DNA of 38,136 nucleotides, from the NCBI GenBank assembly GCA_017938485.1, contig JAGBBM010000081.1:1-38136 (forward strand). The letters run 5' to 3'. The stretch comes from Lachnospiraceae bacterium. GTDB taxonomy: Bacteria > Bacillota > Clostridia > Lachnospirales > Lachnospiraceae. Below the pieces are notes generated by a model. It saw only the letters and a list, made by a program, of their open reading frames with translations, made no database searches and was not told where the DNA came from. The position numbers were made by a program, and so were the translations under genes. This document shows positions 24,323-33,896 of this stretch, piece after piece (positions within the stretch are counted from its first letter, which is position 1; the number at the start of each line of letters is the position of its first letter).

Positions 24323-25852
24323 TTACAGATAATCTAACAGTGTCTTTGTTATTATGTTACTAGTTGCTGCAAGGGCCGATTCGTACACCAGCTCTGCCTG
24401 ATTGAAATCTATAATTGCCTCATCTGTCTCAACATCTTCATTTGTAGACTTGAGTTCCTTGAATGATGCATACTGCTCTTCTACTCTTATGTTTATCATC
24501 TCAAGCTTTGACATTCTACTTCCTATATCAGACTGCACAGCTGATATCTGTGCCATATAGTCCTGGAATTTTGTAATGTTATTTGAGAATGTCTTTTGCA
24601 TATTTTCTTTCTTAACAGCTATCTCTGTGTCAATATCCTCAAGCATCTGATTAATCTGTGCAACTGCTTCATCACTTGACGCATATTGAACATCCTCTAA
24701 CATAGCTTTGAGTTTAACCTGAGTCTCCTCTGCTGCCTGAAGCTCAGTAAGAGCATATATAAGATCATTTATATCATTACTCATATCTGATGAGATAAGC
24801 TTGTTGCCCTCTGTATTAACCTGAAGACTCTGATTGAAGTTAACCTCATAATATATCTTCTGACCATCCTCTGGCTGAGTATAATCAACTTCTTTTACAG
24901 TTCCATCAGACATTACGGTATACTGAGTACAATCAAAATAGTGTTCTGGTCTAAGTTCACCTTGTTCTACCTCAGTCTTAGCATATGACACCTCTATGTC
25001 CGCTGCTGTCTTCAAAGTATTGTATACGTTTTCTCCAAAGATTATCTCTCCAGTTTCCTCTATGATATGTATATCATCTGGACCAACCTCATAATATTCA
25101 TATGCCTCTGTGGTTGGCATAACTGTGGTATTAAAACCTGTCAAATCTATATCGTTACCATCTGCATCCTTTGCAGTAAGGCTAAGAACTGTATCTCCAT
25201 TATTGTTTGTGTCGCTTATATTCTCATATGCAAGATTGAGTCTATATACCATCTCTGGGTTAGGTAGTGTGTAGGTTTCTGTACCTGCAATATATGCATC
25301 CACCTTATTGTAATCCACACCATCTACTACAACATTTTTAGTTTCTAGGGCATCTGGTGTGAAATGCTGTGTAATATCATAAGAATACTTGCTTGTATCC
25401 TCTGTTTCTGTATATGAAAGTGGTCTATCGGTCTTATATCCTGAGAATATGTATCTACCGGCATAAGTTGAATTACCCTCATTGTAAATCATATCCTGAA
25501 GTTCTTTTAATGCATCAATTATAGCACTTCTATCTGTTGAGTTAAAGGAGTCTGTTGAACCCTGTACACAATAAGTCTCAATATCCTCAACTCTCTTTGT
25601 TATATTGTCCAAGGATGTTGTAGTGATATCTAACCATGACTGAGCATCAGGTATATTCTTCTCCTTATACTGAGCAAGCTGATTAACAGTTGTTCTAAGC
25701 TTTAATGCTCTTATAGCAATTACAGGATCTTCTGAGGCCTGACCAATCTTCTTACCTGATGTCATCTGCTCTGTATGCTTATTGACCTTAGTCATGCTCT
25801 TTTGCATATTGCGGAGAGAATTATTTGTAATCATCTGGTTTGTAATTCTCAT
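24323..25852 (-). CDS. flgL: Flagellar hook-associated protein 3 (FlgL)
   Basis: Junction protein between hook and filament. The N-terminus MRITNQMITNNSLRNMQKSM and the following TEQMTSGKKIGQASEDPVIAI are family-specific and flagellin-like. The C-terminus matches too (DFNQAELVYESALAATSNI, ending KTLLDYL). At 509 residues it is longer than the ~300 of enteric and Bacillus FlgL, the extra length being an acidic, β-rich insert (about 150-330). AAGGAGG precedes ATG. It lies between flgK and fliW. Confidence 0.95.
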   Translation of the reverse strand: MRITNQMITNNSLRNMQKSMTKVNKHTEQMTSGKKIGQASEDPVIAIRALKLRTTVNQLAQYKEKNIPDAQSWLDITTTSLDNITKRVEDIETYCVQGSTDSFNSTDRSAIIDALKELQDMIYNEGNSTYAGRYIFSGYKTDRPLSYTETEDTSKYSYDITQHFTPDALETKNVVVDGVDYNKVDAYIAGTETYTLPNPEMVYRLNLAYENISDTNNNGDTVLSLTAKDADGNDIDLTGFNTTVMPTTEAYEYYEVGPDDIHIIEETGEIIFGENVYNTLKTAADIEVSYAKTEVEQGELRPEHYFDCTQYTVMSDGTVKEVDYTQPEDGQKIYYEVNFNQSLQVNTEGNKLISSDMSNDINDLIYALTELQAAEETQVKLKAMLEDVQYASSDEAVAQINQMLEDIDTEIAVKKENMQKTFSNNITKFQDYMAQISAVQSDIGSRMSKLEMINIRVEEQYASFKELKSTNEDVETDEAIIDFNQAELVYESALAATSNIITKTLLDYL

Positions 25853-25876
25853 AAACCTTACCTCCTTACTCTAGTT

Positions 25877-27745
25877 TTATCTTCCTGTGTCGTTTATAAG
25901 TTTGTCGTATACTTCATTAAGTACTGATATAACCTGTGATGCCAGATTATATAAATTCTGGAACTTAGTTAAATTCGCTGTTTCTTCGTTTGTGTCTACT
26001 CCAGATACAGACTGTCTCTGTGAATCTATAGTATATCTTATATCATCACTGTTAGATGCAAATACATCTGCCTTTGCTATATCTACCGCCATCGTTGTAG
26101 ATACAGATTGCATATACTGTGATACAGTACCCTGTGTAAACATAGATGGGTCTGTCATACCAAATATTATCTTATCAATTATAGGACGAGCCTCAATATT
26201 GCCCTGGGCAATATCATCCTCATAGGATACAACCACCTTGTTCGGATCATCCTTCCAGGCTGCGTTAAGTTCCCAGTTAAGACATGTGAGCTGATAGTAG
26301 GTACTGTCTACAGAAGTCATAGTTCCTGCACCTTCCATAGAACCAATAAATGAATAGTCATTGCCATCTGGATCAGGAGTTGTAAACATATCAAGTCCCG
26401 CATCCCCATTGGCATCTACGCCTGATGTAGTTAAATCATTCATATAGTCCGAGAATGTTCTAACCAACTCGTTCAGTCTCGCCATATAATATGGGATACC
26501 CTTTACTATATTGGTGTCACCAAACTGAGCTATATTGTTTAATGTTTTATCAGGGAAAAGAGCTGAAACCTCAACACCCTTTTCATCTATCATAGTCATA
26601 TTCTGGAAAGTGAAGTTATTGAGGAAGCCCTCCTCGTCATATTCTGCTTTCCATCCGTCATAGAGATATTCTCTTCCTGCAAGAGTTATAGTTCCCTGCG
26701 ATGGAATATTAAGCATATTTACATGAATAGCTTTATCCAGTGTAACTGTTGCTGTTCCAGGACCTTCTGTAAGACCAGTTATAGTTCCTTTGAAGTTTTC
26801 TGCATTGTTACCATCTCTTATATCTACAAGGCCTCGAAGCTTCCCTTCTGTGTGAAGCACGTCAAATTCTTCACCTGCTGAACCATCTGCGCACTTCCAT
26901 GCAATATCAACCAAACCATCCACATCTGTCTGGTTAATCTTCTGAGTTCTTGGAACAACCATAAGCTCATTTACCTCAAGCTCATCCACAAGAACCACTC
27001 CATTTACTCGTATGCAAAGGGTTTCACCATTAGACGGAACTGCATCTGTACCCACTCCATACATAATAGATTTTTCTTCTACATCTATATCTACATACTC
27101 TGAAAGGGTATCTATACACACGCCTCTCTTATCTCTAAGGTCGTTGGCATTACCGCCCTTTAACTCAACATTGATTATCTGCTGAGTCATCTCATATATC
27201 TGCTGAGCCAAAGAATTGATCTCACTGATAGCAAGCTCTATCTCATCATTTATACTTTTTTGTGTGAGCTGGAAATTAGTGCCTAGCTCGTTAATTACGT
27301 CTGTAAATGAATCCGCTGTAAGAGTGTATGTAATTCTTGTAGTGTTGTCTGCTGGATTATCTGCCAAATCCTGCAAGGATTGAGACAATTGAGAAAGCCA
27401 CTCTGTATATCCAGACTCACCTGACATCTCGTTCATATAAGTCTCAAGCTGTGAAAGATTATCGTACTGAGCAGTATACTGATGATATTTGCAATTAGAC
27501 TTCCAGTACTTGTTATCGTAAAACTCATTTCTAAGTCGCTCAATACTCTCACCCTTTACACCGGTTCCCATCATACCGTAGGTCTGTTTATAACTTACCG
27601 GGTTAGCTGCTGATGCCAAAATCTGTTGTCTGGAATATCCTTCTGTATTAGCATTAGAAATATTGTGTGAAGTTGTATTTAAGGCTGACTGGAAATATGA
27701 AAGTCCAGAAAGACCTGTATTAAGTCCTAAAAATTGTGATGGCAT
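25877..27745 (-). CDS. flgK: Flagellar hook-associated protein 1 (FlgK), copy 1
   Basis: Hook-filament junction protein. The 622 residues begin MPSQFLGLNTGLSGLSYFQS with the rod/hook/HAP signature ALNTTSHNISNANTEGYSRQ, followed by helical D1 segments and a large β-rich central region (about 220-540). The conserved C-terminus SGVDTNEETANLTKFQNLYN and a terminal helix ending VLNEVYDKLINDTGR are present. It is the second of two adjacent FlgK-type genes, 13 bases after the stop of the other, and is followed by flgL. Both termini are intact, so neither looks like a pseudogene. Confidence 0.93.
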   Translation of the reverse strand: MPSQFLGLNTGLSGLSYFQSALNTTSHNISNANTEGYSRQQILASAANPVSYKQTYGMMGTGVKGESIERLRNEFYDNKYWKSNCKYHQYTAQYDNLSQLETYMNEMSGESGYTEWLSQLSQSLQDLADNPADNTTRITYTLTADSFTDVINELGTNFQLTQKSINDEIELAISEINSLAQQIYEMTQQIINVELKGGNANDLRDKRGVCIDTLSEYVDIDVEEKSIMYGVGTDAVPSNGETLCIRVNGVVLVDELEVNELMVVPRTQKINQTDVDGLVDIAWKCADGSAGEEFDVLHTEGKLRGLVDIRDGNNAENFKGTITGLTEGPGTATVTLDKAIHVNMLNIPSQGTITLAGREYLYDGWKAEYDEEGFLNNFTFQNMTMIDEKGVEVSALFPDKTLNNIAQFGDTNIVKGIPYYMARLNELVRTFSDYMNDLTTSGVDANGDAGLDMFTTPDPDGNDYSFIGSMEGAGTMTSVDSTYYQLTCLNWELNAAWKDDPNKVVVSYEDDIAQGNIEARPIIDKIIFGMTDPSMFTQGTVSQYMQSVSTTMAVDIAKADVFASNSDDIRYTIDSQRQSVSGVDTNEETANLTKFQNLYNLASQVISVLNEVYDKLINDTGR

Positions 27746-27758
27746 CTTAGCTCACCTC

Positions 27759-29576
27759 CTATGCTCCTAATGTGTTAATCAAATGTTCTATCATCTCTGC
27801 CACTGTGCTTATATATCTGGAAGATGCGTTGTACGCATGCTGGAATTTAATCAAGTTGGATAATTCTTCATCTGAAGATACACCTACAACCTCTTGCCTT
27901 AAATTCTCCAAATCATTTACTGTCTGTTCCTGTGTCTGAGTTAAAGAATTAAATGTAAATCCTCTGTCTGCCAAATCCTCCATCATACCTGCATAATAAT
28001 CAACGAAATTACAGTTAATCATAGAGTTCGGACTTACTGTAGAAAACTCCTTATCCCAAAGAGCAAGAAGATCATCTACCACTTCCTGCGCCTCTTCTCC
28101 TGAAACTCTTGAGAGAGGAAGTAATGATGGATTTTGAAGTAAATCTACATTTACATCTACATTTCCTGTTGTATAAAGAGAAGAAAATTCATCTGGATTT
28201 TCTTCATTGTACACCTTAACTGTATGTATTGTTCCATCTGCAAAGGTTACTGTCTGTTCTGTATATCTTGGCATATCTTTTCGAACAAACAACTCTGTTC
28301 CCGGATACTCATTGCCATAACCCATACCAATGCCTGCTGCTTCTTCATCAAGTATGGAAATGGTAGTTCCATCCGCAAGTTCAACCTCCTTGTTAGGACA
28401 AAGAATATCGTTGATACCTGTCATCATACCATGTACCAGCACGTCAAACTGTGCCATGAGATTGGTAACTGTATATGGTTCAACATAGGTGTTGAAGTAG
28501 TCTAAATCTCTTACATACTGGTTCATATCTGCTTCGAACTGAACCATAGCCGCCTCGTACTCGGCATCTGTATTATAGTTTTCTGCAAGAGGCTTTTCAG
28601 GGCAAACAGGTACATCTGTATAATTGCTTACGAAGTATCCTCTTGACATCATAAGACCTTTTAATGCACCAATATCTGTATTGGCCTCAGTCTTTGGAAT
28701 CTTTTCTATATTGAACAATGCCGAACCATCATGTTCCCATATAGGCATGATGAAATCTGTTGCATCTGTTGTAAACTCGTAATTATTAACGTAGCTTTCA
28801 TTATCACAAACTCGCATGGTATCAAGTTCATATACCTTACCCTTTGTGACAAAGCATCTACCCTCTATATATATCTCCACGGTTCCGTCCGCATTACCTA
28901 TAACCTCTGTGTTAATAAGACCGCTAAGCTCATCAATAGCTGCGTTTCTCGCATCTCTAAAGTCATTAGCGTTCTCAATCTTGGCAGCCTCTGCGCGAAG
29001 AACCTTATCATTCAAATCTAATATAGTTTTACCCAATTCATTAATACGGGATACCTGATTCTTAATCTCTATATTTTGATTTCTCTGATATGTGATAAGA
29101 CTGGTTCTTATTTCCTGCACTCTATCTAAAAATGTTTGGGCAGTAGAAATAAAGGAGCTTCGAGTTACGATACTGTTTGATTCCTTCTGCAACTCCTGTA
29201 ATGACAGCCACAGGTCATTCAAATCAGTATTAAAATCCTGTCCCTCAAGCTCTCCAAAATATCCCTCTAATTCAGCTACAGTTTCATACTGTGCCTTATA
29301 ATAATCCATTCTGCCATTTTCGATTCTGTATGCAGAATCAACAAAGGTGTCTCTGTTTTGCTGAACCTCAGCAATCATTACACCTAATCCGGCCTTGTTA
29401 ATCACAACACCATCTTTACACAAGGTGTTGTAAGTTCTGTCAGTGAGCATAACCTGTTGTCTGGTATAACCGGTTGTCTGTGTATTCATTAAGTTGTGAG
29501 ATGTGGCATTAAGTGCATACTGATTTGCCTGAAGTCCGGTAACACCTATGGACAATCTTCCCATGGTTCCACCCAT
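27759..29576 (-). CDS. flgK: FlgK-type hook-associated protein, copy 2
   Basis: A second full-length FlgK-type protein, 605 residues. The N-terminus has RLSIGVTGLQANQYALNATS and HNLMNTQTTGYTRQQVML; the C-terminus has VVGVSSDEELSNLIKFQHAY and ends AEMIEHLINTLGA. The central part differs strongly from copy 1 (for instance an acidic, Tyr-rich stretch about 320-370), so the copies have diverged rather than duplicated recently. A GTG at 29585 overlaps the flgN stop, but ATG 29576 has the AGGTGAG ribosome site at better spacing; either is possible. The two copies could form two junction layers, or one could have a different role. Confidence 0.9.
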   Translation of the reverse strand: MGGTMGRLSIGVTGLQANQYALNATSHNLMNTQTTGYTRQQVMLTDRTYNTLCKDGVVINKAGLGVMIAEVQQNRDTFVDSAYRIENGRMDYYKAQYETVAELEGYFGELEGQDFNTDLNDLWLSLQELQKESNSIVTRSSFISTAQTFLDRVQEIRTSLITYQRNQNIEIKNQVSRINELGKTILDLNDKVLRAEAAKIENANDFRDARNAAIDELSGLINTEVIGNADGTVEIYIEGRCFVTKGKVYELDTMRVCDNESYVNNYEFTTDATDFIMPIWEHDGSALFNIEKIPKTEANTDIGALKGLMMSRGYFVSNYTDVPVCPEKPLAENYNTDAEYEAAMVQFEADMNQYVRDLDYFNTYVEPYTVTNLMAQFDVLVHGMMTGINDILCPNKEVELADGTTISILDEEAAGIGMGYGNEYPGTELFVRKDMPRYTEQTVTFADGTIHTVKVYNEENPDEFSSLYTTGNVDVNVDLLQNPSLLPLSRVSGEEAQEVVDDLLALWDKEFSTVSPNSMINCNFVDYYAGMMEDLADRGFTFNSLTQTQEQTVNDLENLRQEVVGVSSDEELSNLIKFQHAYNASSRYISTVAEMIEHLINTLGA

Positions 29577-29581
29577 TATAC

Positions 29582-30064
29582 TCACCTACCTTTTTTTCTA
29601 AACATATCCTTACTGTACTCCGCAGTTTCCGGAGCACGATTTAAATTCTGTAACAAATTAATGTTGTACTCAATCATAGATAGAGACTCTGTGATTAAGT
29701 TTTTGTTGTGATTATTGACATCCTTAAGCTTTCTAGCCAGCTTTGCAAGTTTTTCATTAATCTCCAGCAATGGATCATGAAACTCCGGCTGTCCTTTTAA
29801 AAATCCCACAACATCCATAATAGTAATTTCTGTACTTTTCTTGTTTAATACAGTGGCTATATTAGACATAGTCTGTCTGCGGTCACTCTCAAGACCAGTA
29901 ACTGTATCCACTAAAAACTGTTCCTTGTCTGTAGTGGCTTTTAATCGGTCCAAGTCATTGGAGACAATAGCCGATGTCTTTTCCATAGACACCTGAAGGA
30001 GTTGTTCGTATACAGCGTATTCCTCATTAAGTTCAGTTATTAAGTTCTCAATTAAGCTTGCCAT
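29582..30064 (-). CDS. flgN: FlgN-like chaperone for hook-associated proteins
   Basis: Cytosolic chaperone that delivers FlgK and FlgL for export. The 160-residue product is helical and coiled-coil-like throughout, beginning MASLIENLITELNEEYAVYEQLL, with the FlgN-type KEQFLVDTVTGLESDRRQ near 48-65 and NHNKNLITESLSMIEYNINLLQ near the end. This last pattern is typical of the family's second long helix. AAAGGAG precedes ATG. It lies between flgM and the two flgK genes, its standard place; the stop overlaps a possible GTG start of the next gene. Confidence 0.92.
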   Translation of the reverse strand: MASLIENLITELNEEYAVYEQLLQVSMEKTSAIVSNDLDRLKATTDKEQFLVDTVTGLESDRRQTMSNIATVLNKKSTEITIMDVVGFLKGQPEFHDPLLEINEKLAKLARKLKDVNNHNKNLITESLSMIEYNINLLQNLNRAPETAEYSKDMFRKKGR

Positions 30065-30086
30065 ATCTTAAGACTCCTTTAGCAAA

Positions 30087-30368
30087 TTATCTTGCGGCAT
30101 ATGCCTCCATAAGCTTGTTTGCGAAATCTTCATTAGAAACTTCATAAGTGCCATTTGCAATTCTAGCCTTAATATCATTAACTAATGACTCTCTCACATC
30201 TGGTGTAGTAGAAAGTGCATTCTTTGCAGTCTGCATATCCTTACCTACGCTGGAAAATGAAACTTCGTCCTTGAAGCTTGCATAGCTGGTACTATTAAGA
30301 TTGTTCATCTTCTTGGCATTCTTAGTTCCATAGACCTGATTAATCATGTTATAAGTACCAATTCGCAT
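30087..30368 (-). CDS. flgM: Anti-sigma-28 factor FlgM
   Basis: Small inhibitor of the flagellar sigma factor; it is exported when the hook is complete, releasing sigma to transcribe late genes. The 93 residues have a disordered N-terminal half and a helical C-terminal sigma-binding region (DVRESLVNDIKARIANGTYE, SNEDFANKLMEAY) typical of FlgM. AGGAGGG precedes ATG. A sigma-28-like promoter lies just upstream, giving the usual negative feedback. It heads the flgM-flgN-flgK-flgL series. Confidence 0.95.
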   Translation of the reverse strand: MRIGTYNMINQVYGTKNAKKMNNLNSTSYASFKDEVSFSSVGKDMQTAKNALSTTPDVRESLVNDIKARIANGTYEVSNEDFANKLMEAYAAR

Positions 30369-30404
30369 AATAATCCCTCCTTGAAAAATATTTCTTCAAT
30401 TATT

Positions 30405-30431
30405 TTATCGGACAGATTTTGTATAACATAA
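30405..30431 (-). promoter_or_regulatory. Sigma-28-like promoter for flgM
   Basis: TCCGATAA (complement of 30405-30412), one base from the consensus -10, lies 15 bases after TTAT (complement of 30428-30431), a weak -35. The same TCCGATA core occurs at the flagellin promoter. No terminator is visible between yvyF and this site, so read-through from upstream is also possible. Confidence 0.6.
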
Positions 30432-30450
30432 CCCTTTTTTTAAAATTATT

Positions 30451-30846
30451 TTACTCAAGGAAACGCATCTTTCCTGCTGCACTTGTCTTTTTAACAGTTT
30501 GTCTTTCTGTTCTATACATAGAGTTAAATGCATCCTTAAGTCCACCAGCACACTCATTACAATATCTTCCGCTGTGAATCATTTTTCCACAACGCTCACA
30601 GTCAAGTCCAACAAGAGAGTCATCAGAAAAGGCAAGTCTTTCTTCTCTTACCCACTGCTTTAACTGTCTTTGAGACACTTCACACTCCTCTGCAACCTGA
30701 CTAATATTGTACCCTGGATTATCCTTTACAAACTGCTTTACAACTTGAAATTTCTCCTCAAGAGCAGACTTACAGCCTCCGCAAAGTGGCTCTCCTGTTA
30801 TGTAGTTGAATAACCTCTTACAATTTCTACAATTCTTTAATTCCAT
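30451..30846 (-). CDS. yvyF: YvyF/TIGR03826-type flagellar-region regulator
   Basis: A 131-residue protein with two zinc-knuckle-like Cys motifs, CRNCKRLFN...CGGCK at 6-26 and CERCGKMIHSGRYCNECAGG near 88-107. Between them lies a MerR-like helix-turn-helix, YNISQVAEECEVSQRQLKQW. This is the family found between comFC and flgM in Bacillus and Clostridia; its exact role is unknown. ATG 30846 is two bases after the comFC stop and follows AAAGGGG; an upstream in-frame start at 30870 would overlap comFC and is less likely. Confidence 0.88.
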   Translation of the reverse strand: MELKNCRNCKRLFNYITGEPLCGGCKSALEEKFQVVKQFVKDNPGYNISQVAEECEVSQRQLKQWVREERLAFSDDSLVGLDCERCGKMIHSGRYCNECAGGLKDAFNSMYRTERQTVKKTSAAGKMRFLE

Positions 30847-30848
30847 AA

Positions 30849-31541
30849 TTAATTCCCCTTTCCTATACATAAACTTGTATAATAAATATTTCTTATATTT
30901 TGTTCTTTAAGAACTCTTGTGCATGCCTCAATAGTGGCTCCTGTAGTATATATATCATCCACTAAAAGCACACACTTATATTCTACTATTTTACCAGTGT
31001 AAATAAAAGCATTTCTTAGATTTTCTTCTCTTTTTTTGTTGTCTAATTCTTTTTGTGGCAGAGTATTTACTATTCTTTTAATAATCCCATCATCAACGGG
31101 TATATCAAGTAGTCTTCCAAGCTCTGTGGCAAGTATCTTCGCCTGATTATATCCTCGTTTTTTTAGTTTTTCCTTGTGAATCGGAACTGGAATAAGTGCC
31201 TCTATACCAAGGTCATAAAAATTTCTTCCATGCTTTTTAACTATTTCTTTTGCATAGTAAGTTGAGTACTGTCTTTTCCCTGCATATTTAAACTTAGCCA
31301 AGCTATCACTTATAGGTTCCTCGTAGCACATAACCGGAAAACCTTTTTCAAATGTCCTGCTAAGTGTACTGCAATCACTGCAAAACTCCCTGTCATCTTC
31401 TTCTATCTCTTTGCCACATTTAAGGCAACAAGGTTCTTGCAGATAGGATATCTTCGTCTCGCATATAGCACAGATATGCAACCTCTCTTTACTCAAGAGT
31501 TCTCCGCAGCATATACACGCTGGCGGATATACTATATCCAT
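30849..31541 (-). CDS. comFC: ComFC-family phosphoribosyltransferase-like protein
   Basis: The 230-residue protein has an N-terminal zinc-binding part with four CxxC motifs or pairs (CICC, CAIC, CLKC, CSDC). A PRTase-fold domain follows, with IPVPIHKEKLKKRGYNQA and the PRPP loop VLLVDDIYTTGATI. ComFC proteins act in natural transformation, handling incoming single-stranded DNA. A GTG just before ATG 31541 is possible; AGGA at proper spacing favours the ATG. The gene sits between recD2 and yvyF; the comFC-yvyF-flgM order is as in Bacillus. Confidence 0.92.
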   Translation of the reverse strand: MDIVYPPACICCGELLSKERLHICAICETKISYLQEPCCLKCGKEIEEDDREFCSDCSTLSRTFEKGFPVMCYEEPISDSLAKFKYAGKRQYSTYYAKEIVKKHGRNFYDLGIEALIPVPIHKEKLKKRGYNQAKILATELGRLLDIPVDDGIIKRIVNTLPQKELDNKKREENLRNAFIYTGKIVEYKCVLLVDDIYTTGATIEACTRVLKEQNIRNIYYTSLCIGKGN

Positions 31542-31557
31542 CACCTTTCCTATTATA

Positions 31558-33876
31558 TTAAACGTTATCCATCATCTCCTGTATTCGAAGAGCTAGGGAT
31601 GTATACCTTTTTTGCTCCTCGGTATTGTCTATCATCTGGTTAATAAGTCCAATATTACCAACAATCACAACCATACGTTTCGCTCTAGTTATGGCAGTGT
31701 ATAAAAGATTTCGATTGAGAAGTTTTCTAGTTCCAGTAAGCAGTGGGATAATAACCGCCGGATACTCACTTCCCTGAGACTTGTGAATAGTTACCGCAAA
31801 AGCATGTTCTAATTCATCAAGCTCATTATAACTATATATCGCCTCTCTTCCATCATCGAAAGAAACTGTAATCTCCTCATCGAAATCGCTTACATTGGTT
31901 ATAATTCCTACATCTCCGTTAAATACACCTACTCCTTCGTCAAGAAGATAACTACCAGAAAGTTTTATCTTTGACTGTGATGCGGCATATATCTTCCACT
32001 CTTTTTTGTAGTTATTCTTTATCTGCATAACCTTGTCACCCTGGCGAAAAACTATGTCATTTTTTTCTTTTTCAGGTTTCTGTCTTTCTGGCGGATTGAG
32101 AAGCTCCTGAAGTTTTTGATTCATATTCTCCACTCCGGTCTCGTACTTTCGCATAGGTGTCAGCACTTGGATGTCGAGAGGATTAATATCTAAAAACTTT
32201 GGAAGATTATCCGATATAAGTACCTTTACTTCCTGAATAATATTGGCAGAACCATTTCTTGGTATGAAGAAAAAGTCTTTACTTTTATTGCTTATCTCCA
32301 GATGCTCGCCCTTATTTATAGTATGAGCATTAAAAACTATATCGCTTCCTTCTTCCTGTCTGTAAATCTTGTTTAACACTGTTACAGGGAAGCAATCAGA
32401 ACCTATAATATCCTTTAGCACATTACCTGCACCTACCGAAGGAAGCTGATTAACATCTCCCACCAATATAAGTCTTGTTCCATAGGTTATGGCCTGAAGT
32501 AATGAATAAAAGATAAAATTATCCACCATAGACATCTCATCTACTATGATAGCGTCACATTCTAACGGATTCATAGCATTTCTTCCAAACTTAGGACTAC
32601 TTCCTCTGTCATCATCTATAGCGCCATTAAATTCCAAAAGCCTGTGTATAGTCTGGGCTGGCCATCCAGTTTGCTCTGTCATTCTCTTTGCAGCTCTTCC
32701 CGTAGGAGCACAAAGCATTATCTCCATTCCCTGTTTGGAAAAATATTTTATAATGACATCTATTATAGTAGTCTTTCCCGTTCCAGGACCACCGGTAACC
32801 ACCGCCACTCCTGCAGATATAGCCTCTTTTACAGCCTGTCTTTGGGTTTCATCTAACACAATCTGATTATCTTTTTCTATAGCTGCTATATTGGCGTCTA
32901 GCTCTAACTCAGGCATATCGTACCTAAGCTGTAAATCAAGCAGCATTCTGGCAGAATTTAACTCCACGTAGTAATTTACATTACTGTACACCACTGCTAT
33001 TCCGTCGATTTCTTTCACAATAACCTTGCTCTCTATAGCAAGTTCATCCAACTGACTACTTATATTCTCATAAGCAATATCATAAGCGGACTGAGCACTT
33101 CCCGCATCCATATACTCTGCATATCCATAAGTAAATTCTGATTGGTCACCTCTTGTTAATTCTATAGCTTTTTTTATGAGCATCTCCTTAGGAAGATACA
33201 TGTGACCTTCTCCTACAGCCATATTAAGTACATAAATAAGTGCTGAGCGAAGTCTATATACCGAATCCTCACCAATTCCCATCTTTCTCGCTATATCATC
33301 TGCAACTTTAAAGCCTACCCCCGATATATCTTCTGCAATCTTGTATGGGTTTCCTTTCAGTATCTCATACACCTTATCCCCATACTCATTGTATATCTTC
33401 ATAGCCAGATTCACAGATATACCATACTGACTCAGAAATATAATTACCTCTTGAAACTCTCTTTTTTCTGAGTAAGACACAGCAATAGCTCTGGCCTTTC
33501 TCTCGGAAATTCCGCTTATCTCAGCCAGACGCTCAGGTTCATCTTCAATTATTCTTAGGGTTTCTGATTTGAATTTTTTTACAATCTTTTTGGCTAGAAC
33601 TTCGCCGATTCCCTTGATAATACCGGAGGCCAAGTATCTTTCAATACCTATGGTATCCTCCGGCATAGTTATCTCACATGATGTGAATTTGAACTGTATA
33701 TCATACTGAGGATGATTAACATATTCTCCCTCAGCGATTATGTATAAACCTTCGCCGATTCCAAATAGGTTACCTACAAATAATTCCTCTCCGTCATCAC
33801 CAGAAACAACGAATACAGAATATCCATTTTCCTCATTTTTGTATATTATCTTCTCAATATAGCCTTCTCTTGTCAT
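31558..33876 (-). CDS. recD2: RecD2-type ATP-dependent DNA helicase
   Basis: 5'-3' superfamily 1 helicase of the RecBC-independent type, involved in DNA repair and fork maintenance. The 772-residue product shows an N-terminal OB-like domain (YIEKIIYKNEENGYSVFVV) and helix-hairpin-helix segments (90-200: GIIKGIGEVLAKKIVKKF, DISGVGFKVADDIARKMG). Walker A is VTGGPGTGKTTI at 360-371, followed by IIVDEMSMVD, LVGDVNQLPSVGAG and the C-terminal FAVTIHKSQGSEYP and LLYTAITRAK motifs. All helicase motifs I can check are intact. The ribosome site (AAAGG) is weak and distant. It lies between flgJ-like and comFC genes, probably cotranscribed. Confidence 0.95.
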   Translation of the reverse strand: MTREGYIEKIIYKNEENGYSVFVVSGDDGEELFVGNLFGIGEGLYIIAEGEYVNHPQYDIQFKFTSCEITMPEDTIGIERYLASGIIKGIGEVLAKKIVKKFKSETLRIIEDEPERLAEISGISERKARAIAVSYSEKREFQEVIIFLSQYGISVNLAMKIYNEYGDKVYEILKGNPYKIAEDISGVGFKVADDIARKMGIGEDSVYRLRSALIYVLNMAVGEGHMYLPKEMLIKKAIELTRGDQSEFTYGYAEYMDAGSAQSAYDIAYENISSQLDELAIESKVIVKEIDGIAVVYSNVNYYVELNSARMLLDLQLRYDMPELELDANIAAIEKDNQIVLDETQRQAVKEAISAGVAVVTGGPGTGKTTIIDVIIKYFSKQGMEIMLCAPTGRAAKRMTEQTGWPAQTIHRLLEFNGAIDDDRGSSPKFGRNAMNPLECDAIIVDEMSMVDNFIFYSLLQAITYGTRLILVGDVNQLPSVGAGNVLKDIIGSDCFPVTVLNKIYRQEEGSDIVFNAHTINKGEHLEISNKSKDFFFIPRNGSANIIQEVKVLISDNLPKFLDINPLDIQVLTPMRKYETGVENMNQKLQELLNPPERQKPEKEKNDIVFRQGDKVMQIKNNYKKEWKIYAASQSKIKLSGSYLLDEGVGVFNGDVGIITNVSDFDEEITVSFDDGREAIYSYNELDELEHAFAVTIHKSQGSEYPAVIIPLLTGTRKLLNRNLLYTAITRAKRMVVIVGNIGLINQMIDNTEEQKRYTSLALRIQEMMDNV

Positions 33877-33896
33877 CGCTTTAAGGCCTTTCTTTT

